DNA of 64,000 nt, taken from Bos javanicus. Taxonomy: Eukaryota; Chordata; Mammalia; Artiodactyla; Bovidae. Location of the stretch: assembly GCF_032452875.1 (NCBI RefSeq), contig NC_083868.1, positions 39,970,537 through 40,034,536 of the forward strand, given 5' to 3'. Positions within the stretch are counted from its first letter, which is position 1. The number at the start of each line of letters is the position of its first letter. This document shows, piece by piece, positions 1 to 11,767 of this stretch. The notes beneath the pieces are model-generated. The model saw only the letters and a program-made list of their open reading frames with translations, did not search any database and had not been told where the DNA came from. A program made the position numbers and the translations under genes.

Positions 1-580
1 ACAGCCATGAAATTAAAAAACGTTTACTCCTTGGAAGAAAAGTTATGACCAACCTACATAGCATATTGAAAAGCAGAGACATTACTTTGCCAACAAAGGT
101 CCATCTAGTCAAGGCTATGGTTTTTCCAGTGGTCATGTATGGATATGAGAGTTGGACTGTGAAGAAAGCTGAGCGCCGAAGAATTGATGCTTTTGAACTG
201 TGGTGTTGGAGAAGACTCTTGAGAGTCCCTTGGACTGCAAGGAGATCCAACCAGTCCATTCTGAAGGAGATCAGCCCTGGGATTTCTTTGGAAGGAATGA
301 TGCTAAACCAGTACTTTGGTGAAACACCAGTACTTTGGTCACCTCATGCAAAGAGTTGATTCATTGGAAAAGACTCTGATGCTGGGAGGGATTGGGGGCA
401 GGAGTAGAAGGGGACGACAGAGGATGAGATGGCTGGATGGCATCACTGACTCGATGGACGTGAGTCTGAGTGAAGTCTGGGAGTTGGTGATGGACAGGGA
501 GGCCTGGCTTGCTACGATTCATGGGGTAGCAAAGAGTCGGACATGACTGAGCGACTGAAATGAACTGAACTGAACTGAAT
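1..580 (+). mobile_element. BovB (RTE) 3' fragment
   Basis: This is the 3' end of a BovB non-LTR retrotransposon, cut by the left edge of the window. It reads through the C-terminal part of the BovB ORF2 protein (for example SILKSRDITLPTKVHLVKAM, then ERRRIDAFELWCWRRLLRVP) and the 3' UTR, and ends in the typical pentamer tail (AACTG repeats, about 561-579). The frame is broken near 307-339, where a 14-base block (accagtactttggt) occurs twice (307-320 and 326-339), a short duplication not expected from other copies in the window. This splits the remnant into two frames, 45-359 and 316-546. It belongs to the younger BovB type here (block reading ggaatgatgctaaa). It is a dead, 5'-truncated copy. 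Confidence 0.93.
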
Positions 581-1565
581 TATTCCTAGACATCTTAAGA
601 TCCATATTGTTTTCATTTGTATCATAGTGTCCTTTGATTTTTAATAACAGTTATTGAGCATAATAAACATCCACTGTTTAAAAACAGTAATAATTAAAAG
701 TAGCAATGATCTACTGTTTAAAAACAGACACAGTCGTGTTAGCAAAGTAGTATAAATAGTTTGCTAGCTCCACAATGAATACAAACAAGTATGTTTCCAA
801 AAATCAGGTAGACTGGGTTACACTTGGAATAATGAAAGAAAATATCTAATTTTCATATAAATATATGCATTCAACAACTAGAACAGGGTGGTATTTTTTT
901 TTATTTAATAAAAAAAAAACTGCATCAGCTACTCTATGCCTTAGTAGGAAATGCAAAGATAAATACGATATAGAGCCATTTTTCATGCAAAGAAACATAT
1001 ACTTTATTGTAGGAGAATGGCACATCCTTCAAGTATGTAGATAAATGGTAAAGGGAGAAAATACTTTTAAATTAAAGCATGTATTATATGGAAAGTCCAT
1101 TTTACTTCAATATTAAAAACTCTTCTTCCTATCTCCCTGTAACAGAATATGCAATGTAATAAAAAAATAAAAAAAAAAAAACACAGTAACTTGTATTTTT
1201 CCCTTTAAGAGTAGAAAAAAATATTTACAAAGGAATTACTATTGCAAAATATGCTCAAAATTTTATGGGAAAAAAGTACATTCTGAAAGAGTATCTAATA
1301 TATGAGCCTTATTTGGTTCAGAACTAAAATGTGTGTGTGTGCACATGTAGATATAAACCCTTATTTGAGTGTATGTTTTCCATAAGTTAATTATGGTTGT
1401 TTTTCAGATGTGCTACTGTTGGTTTATATTCTCTGATTCTCTCATATTCTCTGACTTTTAGTAGTGACTTTACGTATATGTAATGTAAAAAACATTTTAT
1501 ATAAATGTGACATTTAGAATATATTTTATTTTCTATACATATATATAAAGTAAGTGTAAGGAATA
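581..1565. other. AT-rich DNA without recognised features
   Basis: I see only A+T-rich sequence with short A runs (about 900-920 and 1160-1182) and a short TG run near 1331. There is no open frame of note and no repeat family that I can name. Confidence 0.6.
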
Positions 1566-1805
1566 CATAGTTTAAACATGAAAATCACTGGTTTGAACTG
1601 TGTGGGTCCATTTACACACAATTTTTTTTCAATAAACATAGTATTAGAAAATTTACTGTTGGATAAATCTGGTTGTGGAAGGAAGGCTGACTATGGGACA
1701 TGAGCACATGGAGATTTTGGTATTCATGACTGATTCTGGAAGTAATCTGCCATGGGTACAGGTGTTGACATGCTAAAAATACAGTGCTGTTCCAGGGTCA
1801 ACTGT
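1566..1805 (+). mobile_element. Tigger/MER2-like MITE
   Basis: A short non-autonomous DNA transposon fossil of the pogo/Tigger group. The left part (tttgaactgtgtgggtcca, then a T-run followed by caataaacata) and the right end (ccagggtcaactgt) match my memory of the MER2/Tigger2 consensus, with degraded terminal inverted repeats. It is about 240 bp long and has no transposase frame. The same family recurs at 14400-15748. The family name is from recall and the copy is quite diverged. Confidence 0.6.
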
Positions 1806-2923
1806 TTATTAGTTTACAGGTACTCCAGTTAGATGTTAGAAATATAGGGTATTTTCCAGAATGTAGAAGGACAGACTTGTAAAGGTATATTAAATAAGTT
1901 TAAATCTCTCTGTTGAGGGGGAGTAGCAGTCAGTTATTGAAACTATATAATAATATTAATATAAAGTAGTCACTGATGCCTACAGGTCTGATTCAAGGCA
2001 AAAGTGAGGAATTAAACATGAATAGAATACAATTAAATAAAATAGAAAATTATTTATTTTCCAAGGTATCATACCTGCAAAATAGCAAGAGAAAAATCTC
2101 AGTTAAGACCTGGGAAATATTTAAAATAGCTTATTTACAGTAATAAAATATACTTAGTACATCACTGTATTTTAAAATGATAGCACAGTGTCTCAGAAAT
2201 GTTGGGAATCTTTGACATTTATATGCTATGGGGAGATCTATGAAAAGTGAAATTTCAGTCAATCAACCAGATGGTTTCTCTGCATGATGCCAAATTGCCA
2301 CCTGCTTAATAACAGTTGCATGATTAACTGTATTTCTTTTTATTTTATCCACATGTTTGGCAAAATGTAGGAACAATCATTATTTTATAGAATATTTTGC
2401 TTAAAAGCATTTAATGGTACCATATATTCCAGAGCAAGTAAAAGTTTAATATTTCATAAAAATAGCACTTGTAATAAATAACACAAGCAAAAAAGTATAT
2501 CATATGGAATAAGTGTCCATATCATTGTGAGTCTTGCACTTTTTTTAATTACTTCTAGAAAATATATTTAGACTCAGTCTTTCACCTACCTGCTACTATG
2601 TTATTTTGATTAAAAAAGTTCTGAAGGAGAATATTTATATGCAATTTTCTTGGCACAGAAATTACTTTGCAATTCTACTCCCAGAAATTTGATTGGTAAA
2701 GTAACTTAGAGGGCATTGTGTGTTTTGTGCAACTCATAATATGGATTTCATTTACATAAATATTAGGAAATTTAATGAATATTTTGTGTATTAACACATT
2801 TAATAGCCCTGTTGCTATCACACAACTCTGGCAACTCAACATTAGCTGTATAAATATAGATCATAAGCACAATTTGTCTCCCTTACAAAATGATAAATTA
2901 ATAAATTACACACTGATAATAAA
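1806..2923. other. AT-rich DNA without recognised features
   Basis: A+T-rich sequence with no recognisable element, gene or RNA. Short TA and A runs only. Confidence 0.6.
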
Positions 2924-3193
2924 CTGCTGCTGCTGCTGCTAAGTTGCTTCAGTCGTGTCCGACTCTGTGCAACCCCATAGATGGCAGCCCACCAGGCTCC
3001 CCCGTTCCTGGGATTCTCCAGGCAAGAACACTGGAGTGGGTTGCCATTTCTTTCTCCAATGCATGAAAATGAAAAGGGAAAGTGAAGTCACTCAGTCGTG
3101 TATGACTCTTAGCGACCCCATGGACTGCAGCCTACCAGGTTCCTCCGTCCATGGGATTTTCCAGGCAAGAGTACTGGATTGGGGTGCCATTGC
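2924..3193 (-). mobile_element. BOV-A2 SINE
   Basis: A complete dimeric BOV-A2 SINE in antisense. It starts on the plus strand with the (GCT)n tail at 2924-2940. Two BovB-tail-derived monomers follow, each carrying the gactct...accccat and ccaggc...ggattctccaggcaagaacactgg blocks, joined by the atgcatgaaaatgaaaag linker. Such SINEs are mobilised by BovB proteins. It is intact in structure and looks young. Confidence 0.92.
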
Positions 3194-3340
3194 TTTAATC
3201 TAAAAGCATTTTAATATTGAGGGTGAACTGTGCATAGACTTTTAAAATAGACAATATAAAATGGAATTGAGAAAGTAGTCGAGTTAGTTTGAAAGACAGT
3301 ATTTTTAACATTAATCTAGCTTTAAATAAATATAGGTGTC

Positions 3341-4157
3341 CTCAGTTCAGTTCAGTCATTCAGTCGTGTCCAACTCTTTGCAACCCTATGGACTGCAGCA
3401 TGCCAGGCCTTCCTGTCCATCATCAACTCCAAGAGTTTATTCATTGAGTCAGTGATGCCATCCAACCATCTTATCCTCTGTCATCCCCTTCTCCTCCTGC
3501 CTTCAATCTTTCCCAGCATTAGGGTCTTTTCCAATGAGTCAGCTCTTTGTATCAGGTGGCCAAAGTATTGGAGTTTCAGCTTCAGCATCAGTCCTTCCAA
3601 TGAACACCCATGACTGATATCCTTTAGGATGGACTGATTGGATCTCCTTGCAGTCCAAGTGACTCTCAAGAGTCTTTTCCAACACCACAGTTCAAAAGCA
3701 TCAATTCTCCTACAGTCAGCTTTCTTTATAGTCCAACTCTCACATCCATACATGACTACTGGAAAAACCATAGCCTTGACTAGATGGACCTTTGTTGGCA
3801 AAGTAATGTCTCTGCTTTTCAATATGCTATCTAGGTTGGTCATAAATTTCCTTCCAAGGAGTGTCTTTTAATTTCATGGCTGAAGTCACCATCTGTAGTT
3901 ATTTTGGAGCCCCCAAAAATAAAGTCTGCCACTGTTTTCCCATCTATGAAGTGATGGGATTGGATGCCATGATCTTAGTTTTCTAAATGTTGAGCTTTAA
4001 GCCAACTTTTTAACTCTCCTCTTTCATTTTCATCAAGAAGCTCTTTAGTTCTTCTTCACTTTCTTCCATAAGAGTGGTGTCACTTGCATATCTGAACTTA
4101 TTGATATTTCTCCCAGCAATCGTGATTCCAACTTGTACTTCATCCAGCCCAGCATAC
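3341..4157 (-). mobile_element. BovB fragment (3' half)
   Basis: An antisense BovB copy, 5'-truncated. Its 3' pentamer tail lies at the left (cagttcagttcag at 3341). It covers the 3' UTR, the ORF2 C-terminus (minus-strand frame 3481-3843) and part of the RT domain, where the region coding for the YADD box is at about 4070-4110. The older-type block (ccttccaatgaacacc) and many point changes mark it as an older subfamily than the copy at 1-580. The right end stops within the sequence for the RT region following the fingers and palm. Confidence 0.92.
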
Positions 4158-4851
4158 CTTTTTCCTTTTTCTGAACATCATAGTATTCAATTTACTGTAC
4201 ACAAAAATTACTGAAGTTGTTTTTCTGCTTCACATATATTATATATGTATTTGCAAATGCTATATGAATGTTGCTACTTTGTCAACGTCTTCCACATTAA
4301 ATATTTTAATCATCTAGAATGGTTTATTGTTAAAACAAGGCATATTCAAGGTTTTCGTTTTTTCCCCCTTTAGTCTCACAATTGGATTTAATTACAGAAC
4401 CAGACATTCAAAAACCTTGACTATTACTCTTATAGTTTAAAATTTCAATTTAGGATACCTTGCTACTTTTAGAATCCCTGTACTTCTAAACCTGTGATAG
4501 AATATTCATATCCTTTCGACACACAAGTCCTTAATTTTTTTAAATAACTTTTGATTAATTAAATTTTTGAGCCTAATTCTTAAACTCTTCTGAGTAATTT
4601 TTCACTCTTGGAATTGAGCTTAAAATGGCACAAATTTTTTCTAGAATCTACTTTCATCTTCTAGAAGAAAATAAATAGTTTATAGGCTTTTAATTCAATA
4701 TGATAAAAATTTAGAATTAGACACTGAACATATTTTGGTTTAACATGTAATAAGGAAAACAAGAAGATTTGCATAAAGTCCCAATATCATCCTTAGCAAA
4801 AAGTAAACCTATATTAATATGTAATATTTATAGAACAAATATGAATTGTCC
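4158..4851. other. AT-rich DNA without recognised features
   Basis: A+T-rich sequence. I see no open frame, element or structured RNA. Confidence 0.6.
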
Positions 4852-5374
4852 TAAACCGTAGCATATTGAAAAGCAGAGACATTACTTTCCCAACAAAGGT
4901 CCGTCTAGTCAAGGCTATGGTTTTTCCAGTAGTCATGTATGGATGTCAGAGTTAGACTGTGAAGAAAGTTGAGCGCCGAAGAATTGATGCTTTTGAACTG
5001 TGGTGTTGGAGAAGACTCTTCAGAGTCCCTTGGACTGCAAGGAGATCCAACCAGTCCATTCTGAAGGAGATCAGCCCTGGGATCTCTTTGGAAGGAATGA
5101 TGCTAAAGCTGAAACTCCAGTACTCTGGCTACCTCATGTGAAGAGTTGACTCATTGGAAAAAAAAAAAAAATCCCTCTGATGCTGGGAGGGATTGCGGGC
5201 AGGAGAAGGGGACAACAGAGGATGAGATGGCTGGATGGCATCACTGACTCAATGGGTGTGAGTCTGAGTGAACTCCGGGAGTTGGTGATGGACAGGGAGG
5301 CCTGGCGTGCTGTGATTCATGGGGTCAGAAAGAGTCGGACACGACTGAGTGACTGAGCTGAACTGAACTGAAAC
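4852..5374 (+). mobile_element. BovB 3' fragment
   Basis: A 5'-truncated, sense-strand BovB 3' end of about 520 bp. It begins in the ORF2 C-terminal region (gcatattgaaaagcagagac) and ends in the AACTG tail. A pure A run was inserted at 5158-5171 and the frame is broken. It is of the younger subfamily and very similar to 1-580, though not part of a tandem array with it. Confidence 0.92.
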
Positions 5375-5513
5375 TGTGATTGAAGTTAAATTTTACTTCA
5401 TAATTACTTTAGTTTGATATATGCTTTAATTTCTAATAGTGCTACATGTGTTCAATGAAATAAATTTCATATAAACGGGATTAAACAGATTGATGAAACT
5501 ATAAACTGAATTT

Positions 5514-5870
5514 TTTAAAATTTATTTATTTGCTTTTGGTTGTGCTGAATCTTTGCTGCTGCTGTGTGGGCTTTTCTCTAGTTGCAGCGAGGGGGGGCTA
5601 CTTTGTAGTCACGGTGCATGGGCTTCTCACTGCGGTGGCTTCTATTGTTTCAGAGCATAGGCTCTAGGGCGTGCAGGGGCCTTCAGTAGTTGTGGCACAT
5701 GGGCTCAGTAGTTATGACTCCTGGACACTAGAGCACAGGCTCAGTAGTTGTGAAGCACGGACTTACTTTCCCCGTGGCATGTGGGATCTTCCTGAGTCAG
5801 GGATCGAACCCCTGTCTCCTGTGTTGGCAGGTGGATTTTTACCACTGAGTCACCAAGGAAGCTCAAATAT
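5514..5870 (-). mobile_element. CHR-2-like tRNA-Glu SINE
   Basis: An antisense SINE of the CHR (cetacean-hippo-ruminant) type. The tRNA-Glu-like head is at the right end (on the minus strand: cttccttggtgactcagtgg, with the B box gttcgatccctg). The body carries repeated agtagttgtg/gggctcagtagtt blocks, and an A+T tail lies at the left. It is flanked by an imperfect 11-base target duplication, aaactgaattt at 5503-5513 and aacctgaattt at 5871-5881. This fits L1-assisted insertion and supports full length. Confidence 0.85.
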
Positions 5871-5881
5871 AACCTGAATTT

Positions 5882-7040
5882 GAAAGGACTTGGAAGATAC
5901 AGACTAAAAGAGGGCCCAAACCTCAGAAAAAGGAACATATATCTTGCTTATTCAGATACGGTGACACTCAACAGGACACTATAAACTTACTTTGTAAAAA
6001 CAAGAAAAGAATTCTCGGGATCAAGCTAAGTGCAGCTTGATCTTTTGGACAAGCAGATACGTTAATCAATATCTCAATGGTCCCCAATCAGATTTTTGCT
6101 AAGGAAGAATGCTTAGGTTCTGAGAATCTCTGAATTTTGTACCTAGCTTGGAAGTTTAGAGTATTAAGCACTGATGCCATTTCTTCTTTTATCATTGTCT
6201 CCCACACCCAGCATTCCTTGACCTTTGTATTCAATAGAGTTTATATTATTGAACCTTGCAGGAAGAAAGAACTATTCTTTCTGAAGATAAATTAACTTTG
6301 TGGAAGCCAAACAAAAAAAAATAGTATTTTGCATATTTCATGAAAAATTATACATATTTGTATCTCTTGCTAACTTTGTGTATTTATCTTGAAAAATAGC
6401 CATTTACTAGTGTTTTTATCACTTTTCAATTTACATTAGCTCTCTCATAACACTTATGCCAGGTTTGGCTTAATTTACCAGCACAATGGCTGAAAGGCCA
6501 CCCCAGGAGACATTTACCCTTTGTGTGTTATGTGCCACATATTGTCCATACTCCTCAGAAATTTCCCTACCAATTGTTGATGTCAAAACATTAAAAACCT
6601 TTCACATCACTGCTATGGGTGAAGTCATACTCCATTTACATATGAGAAAAAATGAGAAGAGAGTTACTGAATCTAGTTTTCATGACAGGTAAAATAAGTA
6701 ATCCTTTCAAAAGCTGGGTACAAAATTGCGTGAGTCTTCTGAAAAATAATGAAGGAAAAACATGGTTTATTATAGAAGAATCCATATAATCCTGTGTCTA
6801 TATACTTATAAATAATATGTAAGGGTATATCTATATGAATATATACATATAGATATATGGATCTGTAATGATATATGTTGGTGTTTATCTTCTGACTCTG
6901 ACATTATTAAGCTGTCTTAACTATATGTTTTCTGTTTCCCACTTTAAAAAACCATCATGTATATGCTGAGTGAAATTAAATACAAGTTTCTAAACTCTTA
7001 ATGACCAATAAAGCAATTTCTGAAGGGTTCAACTAAAATT
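5882..7040. other. AT-rich DNA without recognised features
   Basis: No element recognised. There is a small TA-rich patch at about 6790-6875. The open frame at 6486-6692 (68 codons) resembles no family I know and is not supported as a gene. Confidence 0.55.
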
Positions 7041-7260
7041 ACATGAAATGTTTCTTTTTCTCTTTGCTTCTCCCCTACTTATTCCCCTACCCCGCCTCCC
7101 CGCCCCCCGCCTTTGTCCATGTTTCTTACATTTTCTCTTTGTCCTTGTCTGTTTTCCCTTCCTCCTCCACCCTTCTCCAGTGCTCTTTCTTCCCCACCTT
7201 CTCTCTCTGTGCTTACCATCATCATCATCGTCACTGTCACCTTCATGATATTTTACCTTC
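7041..7260. repeat. Pyrimidine-rich tract with CAT repeats
   Basis: A plus-strand C/T-rich stretch (about 7050-7215) made of tcccc, cttct and ctctct blocks, followed by a short catcatcatcatcg run (about 7218-7235). The low complexity creates open frames on both strands (Pro/Phe/Ser-rich on plus, Lys/Arg-rich on minus) that are artefacts. A polypurine-polypyrimidine run of this length can adopt unusual structures, but nothing here shows a function. Confidence 0.7.
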
Positions 7261-8608
7261 AAGACATCACATAATTGAACATGTTATGCCACTCAGGGGT
7301 CATTTCACAATATTATTTATTATATTTGTGGTTATTGATGTTGTATATATCTTAGTTATAATCCCAGGAGTAGAGCAGGCAAATTTATATTTAGTATTGA
7401 TTTAAGATCAATACTGGTTGTAATTTCCTCTAGGAGAGGTATTTTTTATTTTCTTGTTCAGTTGATTTTCATATTAATAGAAAATAATTATTTGAACACC
7501 TTGTGGAATATTTATTGGTAAAAAAAAACATGATTATGATAGATAAAATTTTCAAAAATATATGTTCTGTAAAATGCAGATATTTTATTTGTTGACTCCC
7601 CCAAATCTCTGCATGTACTTTATGTTGATAGGCTGCCTCATAATAGGTTTAAGTAAAAGCAATCAAAAAAGCTTTCAATCCAAAGTAAAATCAAGCAACC
7701 ACATAAAACTCAACCTATTGCTTTCTTAGTACTGCCTTCTCATTTTCTAAATATCAGTTTCTATAATTTGGCTACAAGAGCTTTGTTGATTCTATTACCT
7801 AAATATCATGTAAAACATTAATTTCTTTCAAGTAGCAAATTATATGAATATCTACTGGCTTAACAGATGTCTACCAGATGCTTTTAGTCATCTTATTTCT
7901 TTCTCTTTTAAGCACATTTTACTACTATTCAAAAAGAAAAACGAATAAACAAGTATTTAATAAGTGCCTGTAATGCACAATGAAGTCTGTTCTAGGTCCT
8001 TCAATAAAGCCAGTATCTGAAGTATATCTCAATATGTATTTTTCTATAGAGGTATATTGGGAAGAGAAAAGAGTATTAAATAAACACAGAAAATACTTCC
8101 CCTCCCTCAGCAGTTTAATAATCAAGCCAATCACTGTTATTTTCTATCTCGTAAGCAGTTGGTTTCAGATATTCTTTGTTGGTGATGTGAATACTTGCCT
8201 TTCCCACCTCACCCCCAAGCACTGTGTGGCATTAACTCTATTCGACAAGAGATAATTTGGGTTGATACAAAGGAGAGACATAAGGCATTATGTCATCCTT
8301 GACAGTCCAGAGGCACCTCTGCCAATATAATTCCATTTTATTGCAAACCTTGTCTAGTTCTAATGGGAATTTTCTTACTTTTACCTAGGAGGCTCATGAA
8401 TAGCACCAAAGAATGTCTTCTTTATTAGATCATATCAGCGGGGATCCCAAGATGAGCATTCATGTATAAATAATATATTAAGAAGACTTCTGGTAAAAAA
8501 AAAAAAAAATTAGAAGGCAAGTAAGAAAATTGGGACAAGACTCAATAATAGGCAAAGTCCTTTGTAAGGCATCTTTAGTTCCACCTTGCAGGGGATCTCT
8601 GGATATAG
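7261..8608. other. AT-rich DNA without recognised features
   Basis: No element, RNA or supported gene is visible. There is an A run of about 14 at 8495-8508. The open frames at 7925-8134 and 7980-8255 overlap on opposite strands and show no family resemblance. Confidence 0.55.
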
Positions 8609-10465
8609 TCTAGTTCAGTTCAGTCACTCATTCATTTCCGACTCTTTGCGACCCCATGAATCACAGCATACCAGGGCTCCCTGTCCATCACGAACTCCTG
8701 GAGATCACTCAAACTCATGTCCATTGAGTTGGTGATGCCATCCAGTCTTCTCATCCTCTGTCGTCCCCTTCTCCTCCTGTCTGCAATCCCTCCCAGCATC
8801 AGGTCTTTTCCAATGAATCAACTCTTCACATGAGGTGGCCAAAGTACTGGAGTTTCAGCTTTAGCATCAGTCCTTCTAAAGAACACCCAGGACTGATCTC
8901 CTTTAGGATGGATGGTTGGATCTCCTTGCAGTCTAAGGGACTCTCAAGAGTCTTCTCCAACACCACAGTTCAAAAGCATCAATTTTTCAGCGCTCAGCCT
9001 TCTTCACAGTCCAACTCTCACATCCATACATGACCACTGGAAAAACCATAGTCTTGACTAGACGTACCTTTGTTGGCAAAGTAATGTCTCTGCTTTTCAA
9101 TATGCTATCTCGGTTGGTCATAACTTTCCTTCCAAGGAGTAAGCGTCTTTTAATTTCATGGCTGCAGTCACCATCTGCAGTGATTTTGGAACCCAGAAAA
9201 ATAAAGTCTGACACTGTTTCCACTGTTTCCCCATCTATTTCACTTTCATCAAGTGGCTTTTTAGTTCCTCTTCACTTTCTGCCATAAGGCTGGTGTCATC
9301 TGCATATCTGAGGTATTGATATTTCTCTTGGCAATCTTGATTTCAGCTTGTGCTTCCTCCACCCCAGCGTTTCTCATGATGTACTCTGCATATAAGTTAA
9401 ATAAGTAGGGTGACAATATACAACCTTGATGTACTCCTTTTCCTATTTGGAACCAGTCTGTTGTTCCATGTCCAGTTCTAACTGTTGCTTCCTGACCTGC
9501 ATACACATTTCTCAAGAGGCAGATCAGGTGGTCTGGTATTCCCATCTCTTTCAGAATTTTCCACAGTTTATTGTGATCCACACAGTCAAAGGCTTTGGCA
9601 TAGTCAATAAAGCAGAAATAGATGTTTTTCTGGAATTCTTTCACTTTTTCAATGATCCAATGGATGTTGGCAATTTGATCTCTGGTTCCTCTGCCTTTTC
9701 TAAAACCAGCTTGAACATCAGGAAGTTCACGGTTCACATATTGCTGAAGCCTGGCTTGGAGAATTTTGAGCATTACTTTACTAGCGTGAGAGATGAGTGC
9801 AATTGTGTGGTAGTTTGAGCATTCTTTGGCATTGCCTTTCTTTGGCATTGGAATGAAAACTGACCTTTTCCAGTCCTGTGGCCACTGCTGAGTTTTCCAA
9901 ATTTGCTGGCATATTGAGTGCAGCACTTTCACAGCATCGTCTTTCAGGATTTGAAAGAGCTCAACTGGAATTCCATCACCTCCACTAGCTTTGTTTGTAG
10001 TGATGCTATCTAAGGCCCACTTGACTTCACATTCCAGGATGTCTGGCTCTAGGTCAGTGATCACACCATCGTGATTATCTGAGTCGTGAAGCTCTTTTTT
10101 GTACAGTTCTTCTGTGTATTCTTGCCATCTCTTCTTAATATCTTCTGCTTCTGTTAGGTCCATACTATTTCTATTTCTGTCCTTTATCGAGCCCATCTTT
10201 GCATGAAATATTCCCTTGGTATCTCTAATTTTCTTGAGGACTCTCTAGTCTTTCCCATTCTGTTGTTTTCCTCTATTTCTTTGCATTGATTGCTGAGGAA
10301 GGCTTTCTTATCTCTTCTTGCTATTCTTTGGAACTCTGCATTCAGATGCTTATATCTTTCCTTTTCTCCTTTGCTTCTCACTTGTCTTCTTTTCACAGCT
10401 ATTTGTAAGGCCTCCCCAGACAGCCATTTTGCTTTTTTGCACTTTTTTTCCATGGGGATGGTCTT
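8609..10465 (-). mobile_element. BovB, 1.86 kb, 5'-truncated
   Basis: An antisense BovB copy covering the linker after the endonuclease, the whole RT domain, the C-terminus and the 3' UTR, with its 3' tail at the left (ttcagttcag from 8613). A 7-base repeat, gatatag, flanks it (8602-8608 and 10466-10472) and is a likely target duplication. About 75 bases of the RT region are deleted at 9240, where a segment before the YADD box joins a later part. It encodes the longest RT remnant in the window (see 9261-10196). Confidence 0.92.
9261..10196 (-). pseudogene. BovB ORF2 reverse transcriptase remnant
   Basis: A 311-codon broken piece of the BovB ORF2 protein, whose normal role is to copy element RNA into a nicked target site. 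RT landmarks can be read in order: SITTNKASGGDGIPVELFQ (start of fingers), QAGFRKGRGTRDQIA, then FCFIDYAKAFDCVDHNKLW (motif A with the first catalytic Asp), then GVHQGCILSPYLFNLYAEYI (motif B). The next block should carry YADD, but one base is missing just after the codons for RNIN, so the frame shifts (TSDMQMT) and the catalytic pair is lost. The upstream frame 10184-10498 holds the linker (KKAKWLSGEALQIAVKRR). The full ORF2 is about 1000 residues, so this is one third of it and inactive. Confidence 0.9.
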
Positions 10466-10472
10466 GATATAG

Positions 10473-11108
10473 GTATCTATAATTACCACTTTGTACACTG
10501 TCTATGAATAATACTTCATGTTCAAATATATTCTGTTTTGGGGTGTTTGGTAAAAAGTTTTCAAATATGCTACAAATGATATGTTAGACTTTTCAATAAT
10601 AACATTAGCATTGGCTATTTCCAGCTTAGATTTATGTTGTTACTTTTTTATCTTAAAGTTCTATTATTAGGTTTTAAAGGATTGTTATGTCTTCTTGATG
10701 AATTTATCATGCCCTAAGAAATATATGTGCCTGTTGTAATTGTCCATAGTGTTACCCGGTATCATTTGTCTGATAATATAATCAATTACATAATTCTAGT
10801 AACCTTCTATTACTATTGGCTTGTTTATGATTTCTTATTCTTTTACTTTATCATTAGCTGGTTTTATTATTTAAGATGCATGTATTTATTATAAGCAGAT
10901 AAGTTAGCCTTACTTTTGAATTCAAATGGAAAATTTCTGCATTTTATTAAAGTTCATCATGGCCCATTTAAGTTTAAAATAATTTTGGATATTAATCTCT
11001 TGTCAGTTGCCTTGATTGCAAATATTTTTTTCCCATTTGGAAGGTTGTTTCTTCATTCTCAAGATTGAATTGGTTATTCTATCTATGACTTTTGGCAGTT
11101 TAATTATG
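10473..11108 (-). mobile_element. Probable diverged L1 pieces, antisense
   Basis: A+T-rich DNA with patches that match L1 read in antisense. The patch at 10665-10710 (ttgttatgtcttcttgatgaa) resembles the ORF2 endonuclease region, and 10960-11065 (tctcttgtcagttgccttgat, then aatatttttttcccatttgg) resembles the 3' part of ORF2. They are too diverged to set limits and probably derive from more than one copy. Confidence 0.4.
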
Positions 11109-11261
11109 CAGTAATCCCTTGGTATCTGGGCAGGAATTTTGTTCGAAGACCCCTTGCAGATGCCAAAATTTTCTGATGCTCAAGTTCCATATACAAAATG
11201 ACACAAGCACATGTTACATATCCTTGGATGTGGACTTTGCAAGATATTGAGGGCCAACTCT
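11109..11261. mobile_element. MER8/Tigger-like MITE
   Basis: A short DNA transposon relic of about 150 bp. The left end, cagtaatcccttggtatc, and the right end, gatattgagggccaact, are inverted repeats of each other with a few changes, as in the MER8/Tigger group. Internal matches include cagatgccaaaattt and gatgctcaagttcc. The middle is deleted relative to the autonomous element, and no transposase is encoded. Confidence 0.65.
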
Positions 11262-11319
11262 ATTGTGTTCTAGTGTAACTCTATATTTAACTGTTCCGTG
11301 TCTTTTGGGCTTCCATCGG

Positions 11320-11673
11320 TCTGGATGTCCATTTATCTTCCAAGATTCAGAAAGATTTCAGCCATCATTGTTTAAAATGTACTTTCAGTCTCTCTCTTCC
11401 CCTGGAATGCCCATAATTCACTATTGTTTCTTTTCATTTTGTCCTGTTAATCTTGTAGGCTTTCTTTACTTTTTTTAAATTATTATTTCTTTTTATTTTT
11501 GTGCTTCTGAATAGATAATTTCTAATATATGTTCCTCCTGGTTCCTGATACTTTCTTATGCCTGGTCAAATTTGCTTTGGAAACCCTACTGAATTCTTTA
11601 GTTCAGTTGTATTTTTCAACCCTAGAATTTCTAGGTTTATTTATTATTGATGATTTCTATCACTTTGATAGTG
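11320..11673 (-). mobile_element. L1 ORF1 region, antisense
   Basis: An old L1 fragment on the minus strand. Stretches such as tttcagccatcattgttta, gcctggtcaaatttgctttg and ccctagaatttctaggttt match the ORF1/inter-ORF region of mammalian L1 (L1M group) in reverse. It continues beyond the SINE cluster at 12167-13014, so the SINEs landed inside this L1. No frame survives. Confidence 0.6.
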
Positions 11674-11752
11674 ATAGTAACAGACAGGGTAACCTGGCAT
11701 GCTGCACTTCATGGGATCACGAAGAGTCAGATACAACTTAGCAACTGAACAA
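11674..11752 (+). mobile_element. Bov-tA/BovB 3' tail fragment
   Basis: About 80 bp of the tail shared by BovB and Bov-tA (cctggcatgctgcacttcatggg, then gaagagtcagatacaact), ending in aacaacaacaa. The upstream part is missing. The next SINE inserted directly into this tail. Confidence 0.75.
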
Positions 11753-11767
11753 CAACAATCACTTTGT

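Noticed and set aside
5671..5877. 68-codon frame on the plus strand
   Set aside because: It lies wholly inside the CHR SINE and is read in antisense to it.
6486..6692. 68-codon frame with several Cys residues
   Set aside because: No known domain, no splice signals and no neighbouring exon. Consistent with chance.
7029..7262. Lys/Arg-rich minus-strand open frame and Pro/Ser-rich plus-strand frames
   Set aside because: Both arise from the same C/T-rich low-complexity tract. No start context or family resemblance.
9426..9818. 130-codon plus-strand frame, with similar frames at 44082, 22168 and 61264
   Set aside because: These are antisense shadows of the BovB RT region, repeated wherever an antisense BovB occurs.
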